A DNA stretch of 64,000 nucleotides from Druceiella hillmani (GCA_039881145.1 JAYKKI010000006.1:9308501-9372500); one strand, 5' to 3'. Counted from the stretch's first letter, positions 12,351 to 27,414 are shown. Numbers and translations are program-made. Notes: generated by a model not told the origin, from the letters alone.

Positions 12351-15300
12351 CTGTAATCGAGCATTAAGAAGCGTACATCTGCCTCTTTCCAATAAGGTTC
12401 GATTTTAATAAGCTTAATAATTCTAAATGAACATAAATACAAACTGTAATTTGAGTAATAATACATCCCGCACATGTAATTCAAAATTCTACTTTCAATG
12501 GTAAATATTATTGCACATGGTAAATCACAAATCGGATTGACGATTTTGGGCAAAATGAACGTTATTTTTGATGGATTTCAAACAATTTATTCCAAATATT
12601 ATCAAAAACTTTAAAGAAGATAAACAAATATTCATAACGAGATGTTAAAAATAGGCAAATAAAAAGTTGCACAATTTATTTCAAAACCTTGCGAAACCTT
12701 ACAATATTATGATTAAAAGGAACTACTCTCACCATTACGTGGTAATCACAGGTCCTAGAATGAACACTGGTACATACACAACCCTGCATATATAATACGT
12801 ATGCGTGCTAAGAGTAACAATTATCATCTACACATCATATTTAATTGTATGTTGGGTAACTTCCGAATTATTTTACTATACAAGCTTCTGGTCATTTAAT
12901 TAGGTCTCACTAACACTAACATTGTTTTCGTCGTTCAGTTCCTTGAAACGAGAAATTAAATCCATTAGTGGAATTTTCAAAATTAGCTAACATGTTGACC
13001 TTTTGTTATATATAAAGATTAGAAGCAGCCGGAAAATAATTTTTGTCCAGGAAATTTGATAATATTTCTTCGGAATACGATTTGTGACTAAAGTGAGTGG
13101 AGATCCGCGTTCATCCTCAACGAAAAATCCTTTTAAGCGCATATACGCTGCTTATTTCAAAACTCAACACTTATCTTTTCAATTACCTCTCGCTGTCTAC
13201 GCTCTCTAATTATAAAGTAAACTAGAACCCAGGTAAAGGAATTCCTCGTCAACGAATATGTAACGAAAAGTCGTCTGAAAAAATTAGGTCTAGCTTTATT
13301 CTCCTTATCCTCAACATTTTCCATTTTCACACCCGTTTAAGTTTTTGATTATTTCATATCATTGTTCTTTTTGAATTATTCTTTTTGCTCGTTTCTTTAG
13401 AGATTTAGAGAGATTATTTTATTTAATAGTAATTGGTCTCAAAGATAAAATTATCTACTGTACTTGGCTATGTATCTATTAAAATAAATAAATATCCGAA
13501 GTTGTCTATACAAAGGATCTTTATATAAGTAGACAAAAAAAGTTATTAGGTTAAATAAAATTAACCGGAACTACCGCTTATGACATGCGTTTTATAACTT
13601 TCCTTATTAACATAATGAGGAGTAATGATAGAAACTGATCTTTAATGATAAAGATGGTGTATCGTTTCTTATCGTCCACTCCTTTTTTGTTATGATGAAA
13701 AAGATTATCCATATTCAAAACTTCTGCTGTACTTTGTATTTTGGTCTGAAACATGTAGAACAGTAGACACCTTTCTAATATTTGAAATGTTTAATTTCAA
13801 AAAGCGCTTTAATGTTAGAGATTAGTCATCACCATTACTTTTAATTAACTTTAAATTTATATGAGGCATTTTTCTTCTTGAAACACCTGTTCTATTCCAA
13901 ACCAGTATGCTTTCTTTGTTAGTTACAGGGTTTCATAAAGACCAATTTATTACATTTGAGAACACACTAGTCATACTCTGACTAAAGGATAGAAAAGTAG
14001 GCAATTTCTCCATACGAACAGCAGTTTAATATCAGTATTTTGTGTAACCTGTTTTTGTAGGTAGGTATTGATTAGTATTTGAAATTCTGCTATAATTATG
14101 TAGTCTCATAATCTACGACATAATCATTCGAAATGTATAAATCGATATTATATGAGTGCATGCGATATCGACTTATACATATACATCTATCTCTTTTTAT
14201 TATATTAATTTAATTATTTATATTTATCTTCAGTTAAACATAATTCATTTTTATAATTTCAAAATAACTTCAAATGAACCCAAATCACTAAATATATTTC
14301 TTATTGAAATATAACTTCATTACTTAAAGGGTATTCGATAATTGTGCACAATGATCTTGTATTAATTAAATTGCATCAAGATTTTTATCATTAGGAGAGC
14401 GGTTCATGAATCGTTTGCTTTTTTTCATATTTTGTTAATTAGAATCCGATTATTCTATTATTAATTTTATACTGGGTTAAATAATCCGATTCTCTTCTGA
14501 CTTAAGGATTAGTCAGTTACAAAACTAAATATTTTTCAATATTTAGTTTTGTAACTGATTATCCATATCTTCAATTAGGTAATTGAGAGAATGAATCTTT
14601 GAAACACACAATCAAAATGTTTCTTAATATGTACTTCGTTATGATTCATTTATTTGATGGTGATAAAAACTTCGTGAAAATGTATTTCTTTCTGACATAT
14701 GGACTAATTGTACTCAAAACGAAATGGTAAATTCCCTTAAAATTTCCATGTCATAGCCATACCATTCCATTTCCATACCAATATTTTTTAATATCACCTT
14801 TTGAGAATTGTGTTCGTTGATATGCTTTAATGCTTTGCCAGATATTATGTTTCCATGACATGTGAGTGATTTCATGAGGATTCCGTTTTCCATTTTGAGT
14901 TACCTTAAAAGAAATTTGTCTTCTCCAACTGCTCATATTTTCATTCATACATCTTCATTATTTTGTAAAAAACACCATCCGAAATATTTTTTTCCTTGTA
15001 GTCAATTTGGTATGGCAGTTACATAATTTTTTTCTTTAAACTACATTTAATATCGCGTTATATATGAATGTCGAAGAAGTCTGCTAATAAATAAATAATT
15101 CATATAATATCTTGAGCATTATACATTTAAATCACTCTTATTTGAATACAACTAATATTATCACGAAAAAATCAATAAGATTCCACGACCTCTAAGTCCT
15201 GTGAGAAAAGAAAAAACCTCAAGTTTTCCCTACGCTTAACTTTTTATATGTATTCCAGCGAATTTGATATTATTACATAACCATAAATTATCTTTTGTTG

Positions 15301-17989
15301 GGTTTTTGAAAAAAAATTGAGTGCACTAAATAAATTTTGAATGGAAGAGTCAGGGATGCAGGTAATAATTAAAGCTCTCTTAGTATCTGCATTCTTTAAC
15401 GCTTTCTTACCACGGGATTTTTTAACGTTAAATTATAAATAATATTAACTATACAATTTACAAAATGTGGAAAAAGACGTATATACTGAAAGAATTTGTG
15501 CGATGAAAAAAATGAATTCAGTTTTTAAAAAAGTTAAGAATTGGAAGGGATATTGCAATGACCGAACATATTTTGAAATGTTTAAATTCATTCATTAATT
15601 GCTGTTTTTCCATTAATTCGTTCCTTTGGTATTAAGTTAGTTTTTGAAATATTTTTCATCCATTTTTTCTCAAAACAAGGTGACAATTTTTTCTTTCCAT
15701 TGTCACCTCTAAACATAACAATAATATTTATGCTGTATTATCAAAGTAATTAAGTGCAACTATTGGAAATTTAGGGATCCTCTAATTTGAATCATATCCT
15801 CATTAAAACTTATTATGACTATATAATCTATAAGAATCTCATTATTACGACGAAATAATAAATTAAAATTCATTACCACTTATTCGACTTGCAAAATGAA
15901 AAGCGAAAAATAAATTATCTCTATTTCTATTTTACTTTGAGAATAAGAAAAATCATTTCCACACATAACATCGAATTGTAAATATTGACGTGAACTGAGG
16001 TGGAATAAGAAAAGCGCAAGAGGGTAAAACGATGACATATTAAGAGATGTTGAACTTTTTAAAACTCATTTTAAAATTAACTGATTTCAATAGTTTTGCA
16101 GTTTAAACAGTTGAGAGTTTTTCTTGAGAGACTGAAATATATTTTTAGTGCAAAAACCAAGACCTCTAGAAAATAAATTGTTAAATAGACTAATGTGTTT
16201 ATACAGATTCCGGTAATTATCGGTAATTTTCAATATTTCAATATATAAAGAAAATACGTAAGTACACGAACATGGCAACGCCAGCTAGTCTTCCAACTGA
16301 CAAAATAAATACTTCACTTCTTTGGAATGGAATATAAAAGGGCCCTAGGGTATTTAATAAGCGGTCCCCTGAGTTGCTACTGTATGCCTGGTGCAAGGTA
16401 TGTGCAAATAATAAAAAGTAGAGCCAGTTCCAAACTTATTTATAATACTGATCTAATTTTTTTCAAAGGTAAAAATCAACATGATAAAATAAACATAATT
16501 AATGACTACCACTTTATCTAACACGAGCGTTAATAATATCACAGTTTTTATGCTTTTTTACTAAGTTAAAAAATATTCAAAAAACACAAACAAGAACATT
16601 GATTATCTGAAAATCATTAGGCATACCTGTCATCATGGTGAGAAATTTCTATATTTTCATCTTAATTATTTTAAATAAACTAAAGATAGTTTGATATACT
16701 GAAAACATTTTCAGTTAAATTGCTACATTACTAATTTATTTTACTCATTTAATTTTAGATACTGTAACACAGGTTCCTAATAATGACACAGCATTTAGTG
16801 GGAATAATATTGGGGTTCATAATTGAAATCATTAAATAATAAAATAGAGTAACATTTTAATAGTTTGATATTTAATTATCAAAACATTAATAGCTTCTCT
16901 GGCAACATTTTAGAAATGCTTTGCTAAAACTGAATAATAAACCAATGATATGAAGATGAAGTAGATAATTTTTCAGTAGAATTCTTCAGTAGACGTTCAA
17001 AAAAGAATGTCATGGGAAGCTTTCTTAATGTTATAAAAAATAACCTGTTTAAAGAAGGGAAAGATATCATGCGATGTTCCATTGAACGCGTGTGCGAGAT
17101 TGCCCGTGCGGAAATGGATTAATACATTATTTTATTTTATATATTCAAACTAAAGAATATTATTTAAACAAAACCATAATATACATGTTAAAGTGTGTGG
17201 TGATTTTAGCATTTATATTTAATTAGATTCTGTGGAGAAGCAATGGTTAATTAATTTGTTTAGGTGATTTGATTTAAATTATGTGTTTTATTAAAAAAAC
17301 AGAGCTGTTACCATATGCTTAACATGTGTTGTTTAACGTGAGCACAAACATTTTCTTATTAAACTGTCCTATAAAGGAAACATATAATTGAAACGGACCA
17401 TTGTGTGGAAACCTTTGAGTAAATAGATGAGAGTAAATACAGGATTAAAAAATGTAATTTTAACACCGAAACTTAACTTAATGCCTTCCAAGTTGTTTAT
17501 AAGACTCAAATATTATGTATGACTCTTTCTTTAAAATATTAACTATTGTACAAAATATATTTTTCTTTCAATGTCTGGGAGATGAAGGGAATACGGATAA
17601 CTAGAGATATTTTGTATGATCCCTTAAGATTAACGCTCATTTACTAGTGACAAAACATTCCATAACCAATATTTTTAAAATATTTCAACATTTACATTTG
17701 CAAGTAATATTTTCATACATAAGTACAAAAATTAAATTGTCGAAATTAAAATTACATAGAAAATGATTCGTTCTAAGACTGCAAAGAAATAATGACAAAA
17801 TACTGACATTAAAAATAAAGAACTAGCGAAATGAAAATTGATAGCAACTGAATTTGAGAACTTTTTCTTGAACATTCCTATTCTAACTATAAGAATTCTT
17901 CGATAGGTTCTGATTCGCTCGTCCCTGATACACTCAGCTGACAGACTTTAATTTTGGTCATGTAACGTAGAGAAATATTTTGAAACCAT
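12351..17989. other. Intergenic, no recognised gene
   Basis: AT-rich sequence with several short open frames (12332-12553, 14751-14948, 16087-16278, 16327-16521) that resemble no family known to me and lack splice or repeat context. A strong hairpin lies at 14506-14564 and a 10-bp hairpin at about 15679-15709. Confidence 0.5.
14506..14564. repeat. Near-perfect 26-bp hairpin
   Basis: Positions 14506-14532 pair with 14539-14564 across a loop of about six bases, with one mismatch near the base. It may be a small foldback transposon or a precursor-like hairpin; it has no flanking target duplication that I can see. Confidence 0.75.
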
Positions 17990-18042
17990 TTGAATCATTT
18001 GTCAACAATTCTGAAGATTATGAGGACCGGAGAGGAGAGTAG

Positions 18043-18076
18043 GTTTACTATAACAGTTGGATCTGTTATAGTAAAC
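18043..18076. repeat. Perfect 14-bp hairpin
   Basis: Positions 18043-18056 are the reverse complement of 18063-18076 with the six-base loop TTGGAT. It lies just upstream of the LINE remnant. Confidence 0.75.
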
Positions 18077-18129
18077 ATTGCTTCATCGCAAGTGCTTTTA
18101 TTTGACGTATGTATCGACAGAAGCGCGTT

Positions 18130-18740
18130 TCTCAATTTGATGAAATATAATAAAATTATTTTTACTTTTAACGCGGGTTGTAAGAGCGATCCTAAAAATT
18201 ATCGTCCAATCTCAGTGTTGCCTATTGTTAACAATTTTTTTTGAAAAACTTTTATAACAGTAGCTTCTCTGTTACTTTAATATACATGAGATTTTACGTG
18301 ATTAATATTTTGAACTTACCAGAAGAATATCCACGCAAGATGCTGGATTTCATCTCAGTAATACTATCTACGCAGCCTAGGAGAATTCGCAAGGTGCTTT
18401 ACGGGTATTCTGCCAACTATCCCAAGTTCTGTTTGCGTGGATCATGACATGCTTAGCATTAAGGTCATTTGTTACGGTATTGAGGGAGTGGCACTCGAAC
18501 TTAAACGTATTATTAGTCAAATCCGAGCAATAGGTCTAAATTAAGTGCCTCAGAGATTATTCGAGACACCATCCTTTTATTTGCTTAAATTAATAATTTG
18601 CCACTCATGATAAGAAATATGTTCAATATTGTTTATTCGTCGATGAGACCTCTTTGATTTTCAAATTGAAAAGGAAAAGAGACGACCTAACAAATATGTC
18701 TTTATAAAAGCTTTGTTAAAGGGAATCCATGTTCTTAATA
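18130..18740 (+). pseudogene. LINE (non-LTR retrotransposon) reverse transcriptase remnant
   Basis: Three reverse transcriptase landmarks occur in order but in different frames: KNYRPISVLP (near 18190-18225), DHDMLSIKV.CYGIEGVALE (near 18445-18505), and LFVDETSLIFKLKRKRDD (near 18630-18690). The last corresponds to the FADD/YADD active-site block and has lost the second aspartate. The block between them is shortened and frameshifted. The style fits a jockey/CR1-type LINE; the exact clade cannot be told from this. Confidence 0.75.
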
Positions 18741-19715
18741 AAAGTAACAAAATAATAATTAATAAACATAAATTTATATTACAAACAATCAATAAGTCCA
18801 TTTTTTAAAAAGTGTTCATTTTTAAAAAAAAAATGCCTGATGATGTAATACACGTTCCCGGGGTGAAAATTATTTCGCATATAAGCACATGTTTAGTTCA
18901 AACTCTTATCTATTACGAGTATATAAAACGATTTTGTTGATAATAAAGATGTGCAGATATCGATATAATTATATAATTTTTAACTATAATTAAAACAATT
19001 AATTGATTTAATTGTAGACATATGGACCACAGTGATGTTTAAGCAATTTCAATAGTCGTACTTGATATGATTATCTAAAATTAATCTACTCACAATTCAA
19101 TTGGCATATACACGGACTTGCAGGTCTTACCACTTATTAAGTTATCAACCCTAACAGTTAATTTTTATTTACGTTCAGAAATGTTATATCTTGTAGTGTT
19201 ATCTTTGTAATCAGCTCCTTTTTAATTACAATAGTTTTTTTTGTTACTTTGGCGTCATCTCAATGTGGTTATACTTAAAAATTATATTATAAATAAACAG
19301 AAATTTCTTTAAAAACGTTGATTTTTTCCCTGCTATGATCAAACAAATATATTTCAACATTTTTACAGATTTAAATTTATTTAAATAATAACACTCTAAA
19401 ATACGACTGTCAATAAAATTACGACTTTTATATTCCTAACATAACAACAAGCTCTTGAAAGTTACATTCGATATTAATCACAGGCTGAAGCGAAGCGATA
19501 AAGCCTGTGTGTTCATTATCTTTAGTAAATATCGCAATTGGCTGGTTACAGGCAATGTACAATAAATTAACTAGTTTTGTAGGATGGCAGGAGTATATTT
19601 TTAGAAATGTCCGCAAGTAATGTTTCCTAATGATAACGGTTTTAAAGGAATATTTATCGATGTATTATTCATTTCAAGGTAATTGTATTGACTTATGAAA
19701 TATAAGAAAAAAAAC

Positions 19716-19719
19716 TATG

Positions 19720-19793
<74 letters not shown>
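19716..19793. repeat. AT microsatellite
   Basis: Uninterrupted (TA)n tract. The tyrosine/isoleucine end of the minus-strand open frame over it is an artefact. Confidence 0.95.
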
Positions 19794-19794
<1 letters not shown>

Positions 19795-20703
19795 TATACA
19801 CATGGTTGTAAGTCTTTAATATATGAGTTTCAGAAAGGTTCAGTATGAGTTTTAATATATGAGTTGCATTTGCCTTTATAATTAAATTCTTTGTTGCTAT
19901 ATTGATAAATTTATGAACCAAATAATTCATGAAGTTGTTATGGAATGTTTTGTCACTAGTAAATGAGATTTCTTTCATTGAGACTGATGATTTGTTTTTC
20001 ACTTTTAATGGACAATTTTTTATTGCAATGTACTTTATTCTTGTTATGGTGTGGTGTTGTTGGATCATAGTCATAGTTTACTTGTTCATAAAACGTAACG
20101 GGTACGAATTGGCCTTAGACATGTAAAGTGTATGACGGATTGGATGTAAAATTTTGTCTACAGTTTAAGGAAAAATTAACTATCATAGGAAGATTTATAC
20201 TTTTTTATGTCCTTACAAGAAGTTTTTTTTTGGGAAAGTTAAAGTCACCAATTCTAATAATAAACTAAAAATTAAGGACACAAACGTTCATCTTATTAAT
20301 TTGCATATGTTTAAACTTTTCACCTGTGTCAAATTAATTTCACTTATCAAAATTGAGGTATATATTTAAGTTGAGTATATAAGATTATTTTAGGATAAAC
20401 TAGTAAATTATTTATATTGCCGGTAGAGAGTATTATTTAATATCTCGAGTTTAACTAATCACGCGAATATTTATTTAGGCAATTTTTTGCATTTTCGTTT
20501 GTTAGACTTTGTTCTCAATCCAATGTCGCCAACATGGTATATTGAAACACATAAATAATAAATGAATCCATCGATCTATAAAAATATGGAAATAAAATTA
20601 TTTTGTCGCTTAATCAAAATCATAATTTCGAAAGGAAAGGGTTCAATAAGTATTAATTCACTTGAATAATAAACAGGTTCGATTACGAATCAGACACACA
20701 CAA

Positions 20704-20706
<3 letters not shown>

Positions 20707-20754
<48 letters not shown>
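20707..20754. repeat. AT microsatellite
   Basis: Uninterrupted (TA)n tract between two copies of ATACTATA, giving a short palindrome. Confidence 0.95.
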
Positions 20755-20757
<3 letters not shown>

Positions 20758-23700
20758 TTTCTGTAAACTATCTATAAATATTAACATCAATCCTTAAATA
20801 CGTTACCTCGTTACCTAGACAACATATATATGTACATGGTTTCTGAGGCCTGTAATGGGCGCTATATCTCTGCGGTAAATTTCATATTAAATTTCATATT
20901 AGTTTCCATTGACCCATTATTAATAATTTAATTATGTTAATACTACCGAATGTGGGTCTAGTTAATTGGTTATTACGGTGCAACCCTGTCAAAGCATTCG
21001 TGTCCTTTAAAGACTTGCAAATATTTCGTGTTTCATTAAGCTTTTACAACCATATGATTGGAAGTACGACGAATGTTTTTGCAAGACGGTCCAATTTTAA
21101 CGAGACGTCAAGGGAAAACTTAGTTGCAAAAATCCACATTTATACAAAACTTCCGAATCGATTTTGTTTAAATTATTATTAGCTTGCAACGGCAGTATTT
21201 AATATTATTTGCGTTTCATTGTTTTTAAACTTTATTATTGATGACGATCCAGATAGGAATGAATAAACTTTCGTGAAAATGTTTAAGTAAATTATGCGGT
21301 CGCATTATATTTATGTTCTAATGGTACAAACATTTTTTTTTTTAAATTCGTACGAAAGCATCACTTGTGATTACGGATATTTCATCTCACGATGGCAATC
21401 CACAGCAAGATGTTTACACATGTCGTCATGTGTGTGTACATATTATGCACATTCACGAAAAAGTGCCTTCTGATTCCTACGTGAAAATATTTCATCTCAC
21501 GAAGACATTAACCGACAGCAAGGCGAGTACCTCCTTGTTAACTGCTTTTATGACATGAAAGATCTAAGCAAAATAATTGATATAAATTTTATTAGGAAAG
21601 CCTAGACTGATGAAATAAAAATCATACTAAAACAGCTTTGAATACTTCATTTGACACCACTAAAATTTTCATACGAATATTTTAGACCCTTAATTATTGG
21701 GATACGTAAGAGGTAATATATTTTATTTCTATGACAAATTTGAAGTTAATGCAAGAAACAATTTCTGAGAAAAACTGTTGTGACTGACAAGAACGTGAGT
21801 GAATTTATAAGTGTTCGTTTTCTTCGTGAGTGATTTTTTAAATGTTCGTTTTGTTAATTCAATCGGTGAACAAAAAACAAATAGTGTCAAATAAAATGCA
21901 ACGTTCAGTTTTATAATTCATTCATTATGGTCTATTAGTATTTTGTATATTAAAGGTATGCTATTAGAACTCTGGCTCATTTATGATTTTGGTCAATTGA
22001 TATTCCCCTTGTTCCGCGTAACATATATTTTTTTTAAATACGATATAATTAATCGTAGCAACAAGACAGACATTTATTCCTTACGGAAATATTAAAGTAA
22101 TATGTCGTAGTCGAAATAATGGAAACCCTTCAGGTATTCTAAACACGCTAAACATACCGGACAAACGAACTTATTTTTCATGAAACATAGATTAAGACAT
22201 AAGTAAGGTTTGGGATCGTGAAAATATAGCTAGCTGCTTATTGCATTATTTACTTTCGTAACTTGGAATGCAAACTTGAAAAGTATAATCTAATCTGCAT
22301 TTAAAAATAACTTTTTTGTAATAGTTCCTCCCTTAGTTTGCATTGCGTGGAGTGAGTGTAATAAAAACAGAGCTTCGTAATATTTCAGCGGCTTGTCGAT
22401 TACAGTGAAATTTATTGTACCTGAAAGGGAACTATTTTGTCTATCAGACAGTAATGTAATCTTATAAATGGCCGCAGTTTGATTTAATAAACACAACTAC
22501 TAGTATAACATTTGTAAGACAGCGTGCCACGTAATTAAGGACGTCGATGATTAATAAGCAGCTATTGATATGTCACTATCCTATAACTAATGTCTAGTTC
22601 ACAAAATCTCAGAATATGAATATTTTAGTTGAATTGCAGATACAATACACCTTTATAATACCAAAATAAGTTTATACTATGTGGCGCAAATCATTTTTCA
22701 TATAACTCGCTCATCGTATCTGTGTACGCGTACAACCAGATTTTAGTTTATGTGTGAAATTAGACTCAAATATAAGAAATACTGACAGTTCCATTCAAAT
22801 CGTTATCAGAATTCTTTAACTATAAACGAATAGTTAATATATGATTTACACACAGGCTACTTTTACATTTGAAATTACAAGCAATATTCCCTATTCACTA
22901 TGATATTATTTTATATCATATGATACTTAACAAATAAAAGTAACAGGTAGTAAATAGAAAAATAAGTTACGCCGTTTGCCATTTGCTCACTTATAAATCA
23001 GCACAAATTGAAAGGTACAATTGGGTTAATTTCTTATTAAATTTCACTTACGACCACATTCGTGCAGAAAATTGAAATATTTCAGATTTATTAGTTTTTA
23101 GGGATAGATATATATAAGGGTCAGAAAAGTAAAATAAAAAAAAAAAACATGTAGAATGACAACTGAATGACTTACAATATGTACACGGTATACATTTTTG
23201 CTTCTTCTTAGATTCAGAACAGCAATGATTCAATTAATGTGAGATGTTATTTGCTCGATATGCTTGGTGGATAAATGTTTACCGGACAATTAAATTTATA
23301 AATACTTTACTTCGATGTCTTGACTCACTCCATTTACTGCTTGGATTTGGGCGTAAAAAATAAGTAAAAGAATATGAATAAGGTCTCTACTGATTTCCTT
23401 TCTACTTGTCTACTTGGCATTATTTAACAGATTTTTAGGTTCTGTATTGGAAAAGAAAAAAACGGAACCCTCATAAGACAACTCACTTCTTAGTCGGTCT
23501 ATCCGTTTGATTGTCTTCAAAGCTGTTTTTTTTTCAGAGAGAGTTTAAGATACAAATTTAACACAGTGGTAAAGAATCTAAGTATATCTAGGGAAATTTC
23601 CTCAACAATATTCATATGAAAATTTTAGTACAGATGATATACACGAAATATTTATTTCTAATTCTTTGTATCGTGTGAAATATCAATGTATTATTATGTG

Positions 23701-26200
23701 AAAGAAAGGTTTAAAACTATCCTTGTCCACAATATTATGAAAGATAGTTTTAGCTATATTGATAAAGAGAACCACAAGAAAAAAATTTCCCCTTTTTATC
23801 TTTGAAAAGTTGCCAGAAATATATTTAAGGTTTTAGAAAATACAATTGCAATAATTCTTTATTTTACAGCTTTCGATACATTTACATGTTTTAATCGGAA
23901 AAAATAATATTAATTTTACAATTTTTTTTAAATATTACATATCCTTAAATATCTACGTAATTTTCCTGAATTTGTAAGGTACTTTTTTTTGTAAGGTTCG
24001 CTTGTATTTAACGGTTTTATTTGTATTTTTCATATTCGTTATGTAGGTGAAACAAAAGGATCGATAATGGTATTGGTAATTGAACAATGGAAAAGTATTT
24101 CAAAAATATCCTAACAGAAAATTACTATTAAACCCTAGTATTTTGCTATTTGGGTATATTTGACCCGAAGTAATTATTTCGCATGAAGCGTAAATATTAT
24201 CTACACCGTTTATTGACTATACTTGTTAGAGATAATGTTTATTAAACAATAGGCAATGAGTCCGTTTTAAATCACTTTTTAACAATTTTTTTTGTCACTT
24301 GCATTCTATTCGGCTCACTCTAATTCAACTCAAAGGATATAAATATAAGGGATACTTTAGTTGATTAAAATTATAACAATTTATATCCTTTGTTTGTATT
24401 GAAATAAAGTGTCTATTTGTCATGTGGGCGGTGTTGGTTTTGGATTGTGTCTTGAATTTATGATTATGAATTCTGTGTCGATGTTGAGACAGAAATTTTT
24501 ACCACGTAAATTAGTATTAGTTGAAGTGGCATCTTGAAAGCTATAGTAATGAAAACTATCAGAATGTGGAAAAAAAACTGTCACATCCACCAACTATTTT
24601 CATTTGATTTCAAAGCTTTAAAGCATTTTTTAAATAAACATTTGCAATCCAACCTCTATATAAAAATCTATGACAGGAACCGCTTCTTTTCATATTCTAT
24701 CTGCAGATAGAATAGAAAAAGTGCCGTTTGTTGAATTCAGAAGAATTTATAATAATATTTTACGACTGTTTTCCGAGCATACGGTGCTTTATTGCCAATT
24801 CCTGGAGAACGCAGATCTAATGAGGAGTGCTTGAATTAATTTTTCAAAAACGGTGGTTGTCCGTCTGCCTCTCTTTCAGTCACAATGGCTTTTCTCAGGA
24901 AATATATAACGTAAAAACTTGAAATATGGCACATTGATAAAATACACTGTCTGAATGGAATTAATTGACAAAAATACGGGAAACATCGCAGGCATGCAAC
25001 ATGGTAAACAGAAAAGTAAATTATTTAACATTCCTGTAATATGTGGGATATTTTTTATCAATTTATAAGTATTACAAAATTATATATTAATCAATTTTTC
25101 TTCCCGTAATACGATTAAAGATTTTTCTTTTTTTATTTCTTTAAGATTTTTCTCTTCTGCAACTAATATTAGAATGGCTCAACATTTAAAACCGAATAAG
25201 GTGTTATTGTAAGGTACCCCGCCTTTAAGTTCGAAAACGGGATGAGATATGAAAAACAAAAATTAATTTATTATCGTGTTACTTTGTACTTAAATAACCA
25301 CGGAATCCCTTTTTCGATACTAAATTGAAAATCATTGCATGTGCCTAAGTACTCGTATGTACGAGACCCCAGTAGTGCTTAACAAATTTATCTTCTCCGC
25401 AGATACATAAGTAAAATGAAGTAAGCGTTTTTACGTTCTTTTAATAATTTTTTTACATCAGACTAACCCACCCTGTAAAACTAGATATCAAATTATAAAG
25501 ACAAAGTAGGGTTAACGAAATATTAAAATATTGGTAATAATTCTGTTTCTAAGCTAAAAAGCCATTACCGTAATTCAGTCTGTGGTTTCTTCAGTGCGGC
25601 ATAGTCAGTTTATTAGACAGCAGCAATGGCTAATATGGAAACAGATTGGTCTATAAAAAAATGCCTTAATCCCTTAACGATTTTTCAAGCATTTTGTTTT
25701 ATAAAACGAGATTGTCTACTACAATTGAACGGATATGAACTCCATTATAAGGCGTGGATTTTTCTATATATTTTCATCCACATATTCGCCCGAATCTACT
25801 ATTTTTACTTTAGCGACAGTCCTCCGAATAATATAGTTATAATAGTGGAATTTGTGTTATTATTTACTATGATCATTGCTTTAATCTGGATTAATTTTAT
25901 ATCTCAAAGTTTGTTCACCGCAATGTACGGAAGAATCATTGAAATTGACAAGAAACTAAAACTTTACCACAAAGTTGAAATTTACGTAAACATGAAAAGA
26001 ATTAGCTTCGTAATGACGATACTCATATTTGTGTTTAATATAGTCATGAAAATTATTGATCCCATTCCTCTATCTTGGAAATTCGTTACCAGCCAGAAAA
26101 TACGTAATATGCAAACTGCCTGTGCATTGACCATTGAAATGTGTAACTTAATACAATTAGTCAGAGCAGTAAAAACTCGTTTCTCTTTTTTACGTAATGA

Positions 26201-26238
26201 AATGAAACGACTGGAACGAAATGAAACGACTGGAACGA
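26201..26238 (+). repeat. 19-bp tandem duplication inside the Gr first exon
   Basis: The unit AATGAAACGACTGGAACGA occurs twice without a gap. Nineteen bases is not a multiple of three. The upstream frame stops at 26241-26243, while the frame after the second copy is open through codons ending AAFSVQ at the splice donor. Confidence 0.97.
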
Positions 26239-27002
26239 AATAATGGCGCACACCGAGATAATATAATTTGCATCAATATGGTGAACAATGTCGTGCTTGA
26301 TATAAATCCTACTGAAGACGATGTAGAAGATAACATTGGCATTTTGGATACGTATGACCTTTACTACAAGTTACTGGAAGTTTGTGATATGTTAAATGCA
26401 GCATTCAGTGTGCAAGTAATTAGTTAATAATCTATTTCATTTTAATATATAATCTGAAAGTTTAATGGTAAAAGCTGAAATTATTTAAAAAAATTAAAAG
26501 TGTACCATACATTTTAAAGTATACAAGGGGAACGTATCAATATCCTTGTGCTTTTTACATCCGTTACAAAAACATTTACCTTTTGGCTAATTTGTTGTAA
26601 GAGTAATTTTTTGTTTAATTTGTTTTTCAGCTATTTTTTTACGTAATTGCAGCATTATTACGTGTATTAGGATTGGTCAACATTTATCTCCATGCTCCAT
26701 TCGATAAGGTATTACTTTAATTATTCCCATAAAAATTATAACTACTAACTCATTTCCAACATTTTTGCAAATATTTAATTAATATATTGATATTAATTAA
26801 ATATTTGTTTAACATCTTTATGGGCATTTAAATAAAATATTAAAACGTTTATTAAAATATATATAGCCATATCTTTAAAGTCTCTTCCTTAGCAAATAAT
26901 GTTATTAGATACGGAAAATTAATATCATTAATCTGTTTAATTGAGGTTATTTTAGTAGTATTAAGATAATCGACATATTAAAAAAATTAAACCATTTGAA
27001 AA

Positions 27003-27414
27003 ATGGGTTGGGGAAGGGGAAGGGGAAGGGGAAGGGGAAGGGGAAGGGGAAGGGGAAGGGGAAGGGGAAGGGGAAGGGGAAGGGGAAGGGGAAGGGGAAG
27101 GGGAAGGGGAAGGGGAAGGGGAAGGGGAAGGGGAAGGGGAAGGGAAGGGGAAGGGGAAGGGGAAGGGGAAGGGGAAGGGGAAGGGGAAGGGGAAGGGGAA
27201 GGGGAAGGGGAAGGGGAAGGGGAAGGGGAAGGGGAAGGGGAAGGGGAAGGGGAAGGGGAAGGGGAAGGGGAAGGGGAAGGGGAAGGGGAAGGGGAAGGGG
27301 AAGGGGAAGGGGAAGGGGAAGGGGAAGGGGAAGGGGAAGGGGAAGGGGAAGGGGAAGGGGAAGGGGAAGGGGAAGGGGAAGGGGAAGGGGAAGGGGAATG
27401 GGAAGGGGAAGGGT
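27003..27414. repeat. AAGGGG hexamer tract, about 68 units
   Basis: About 410 bases of (AAGGGG)n with few faults: one short unit near 27142 and one AATGGG near 27400. It lies in intron 2 of the Gr gene and runs straight into an AT microsatellite. The G-rich strand is the sense strand of the receptor. Long open frames here (GKGK, GRGR, GEGE and LPLP repeats) are repeat artefacts. Confidence 0.98.

Larger units (their letters stand above)
18741..25580. other. Intergenic, microsatellites only
   Basis: Pure AT microsatellites at 19716-19793 and 20707-20754. Open frames at 19929-20126, 20934-21182, 21367-21558, 22290-22496 and 24876-25061 match nothing I recognise. Near 23455-23530 a fragment with CGGAACCCTCATAAGAC followed by a GTCGGTCTATCCGT-type stretch resembles a dispersed repeat common in Lepidoptera. 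The last 40 bases or so are the conserved 5' flank of the Gr at 25626. Confidence 0.5.
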
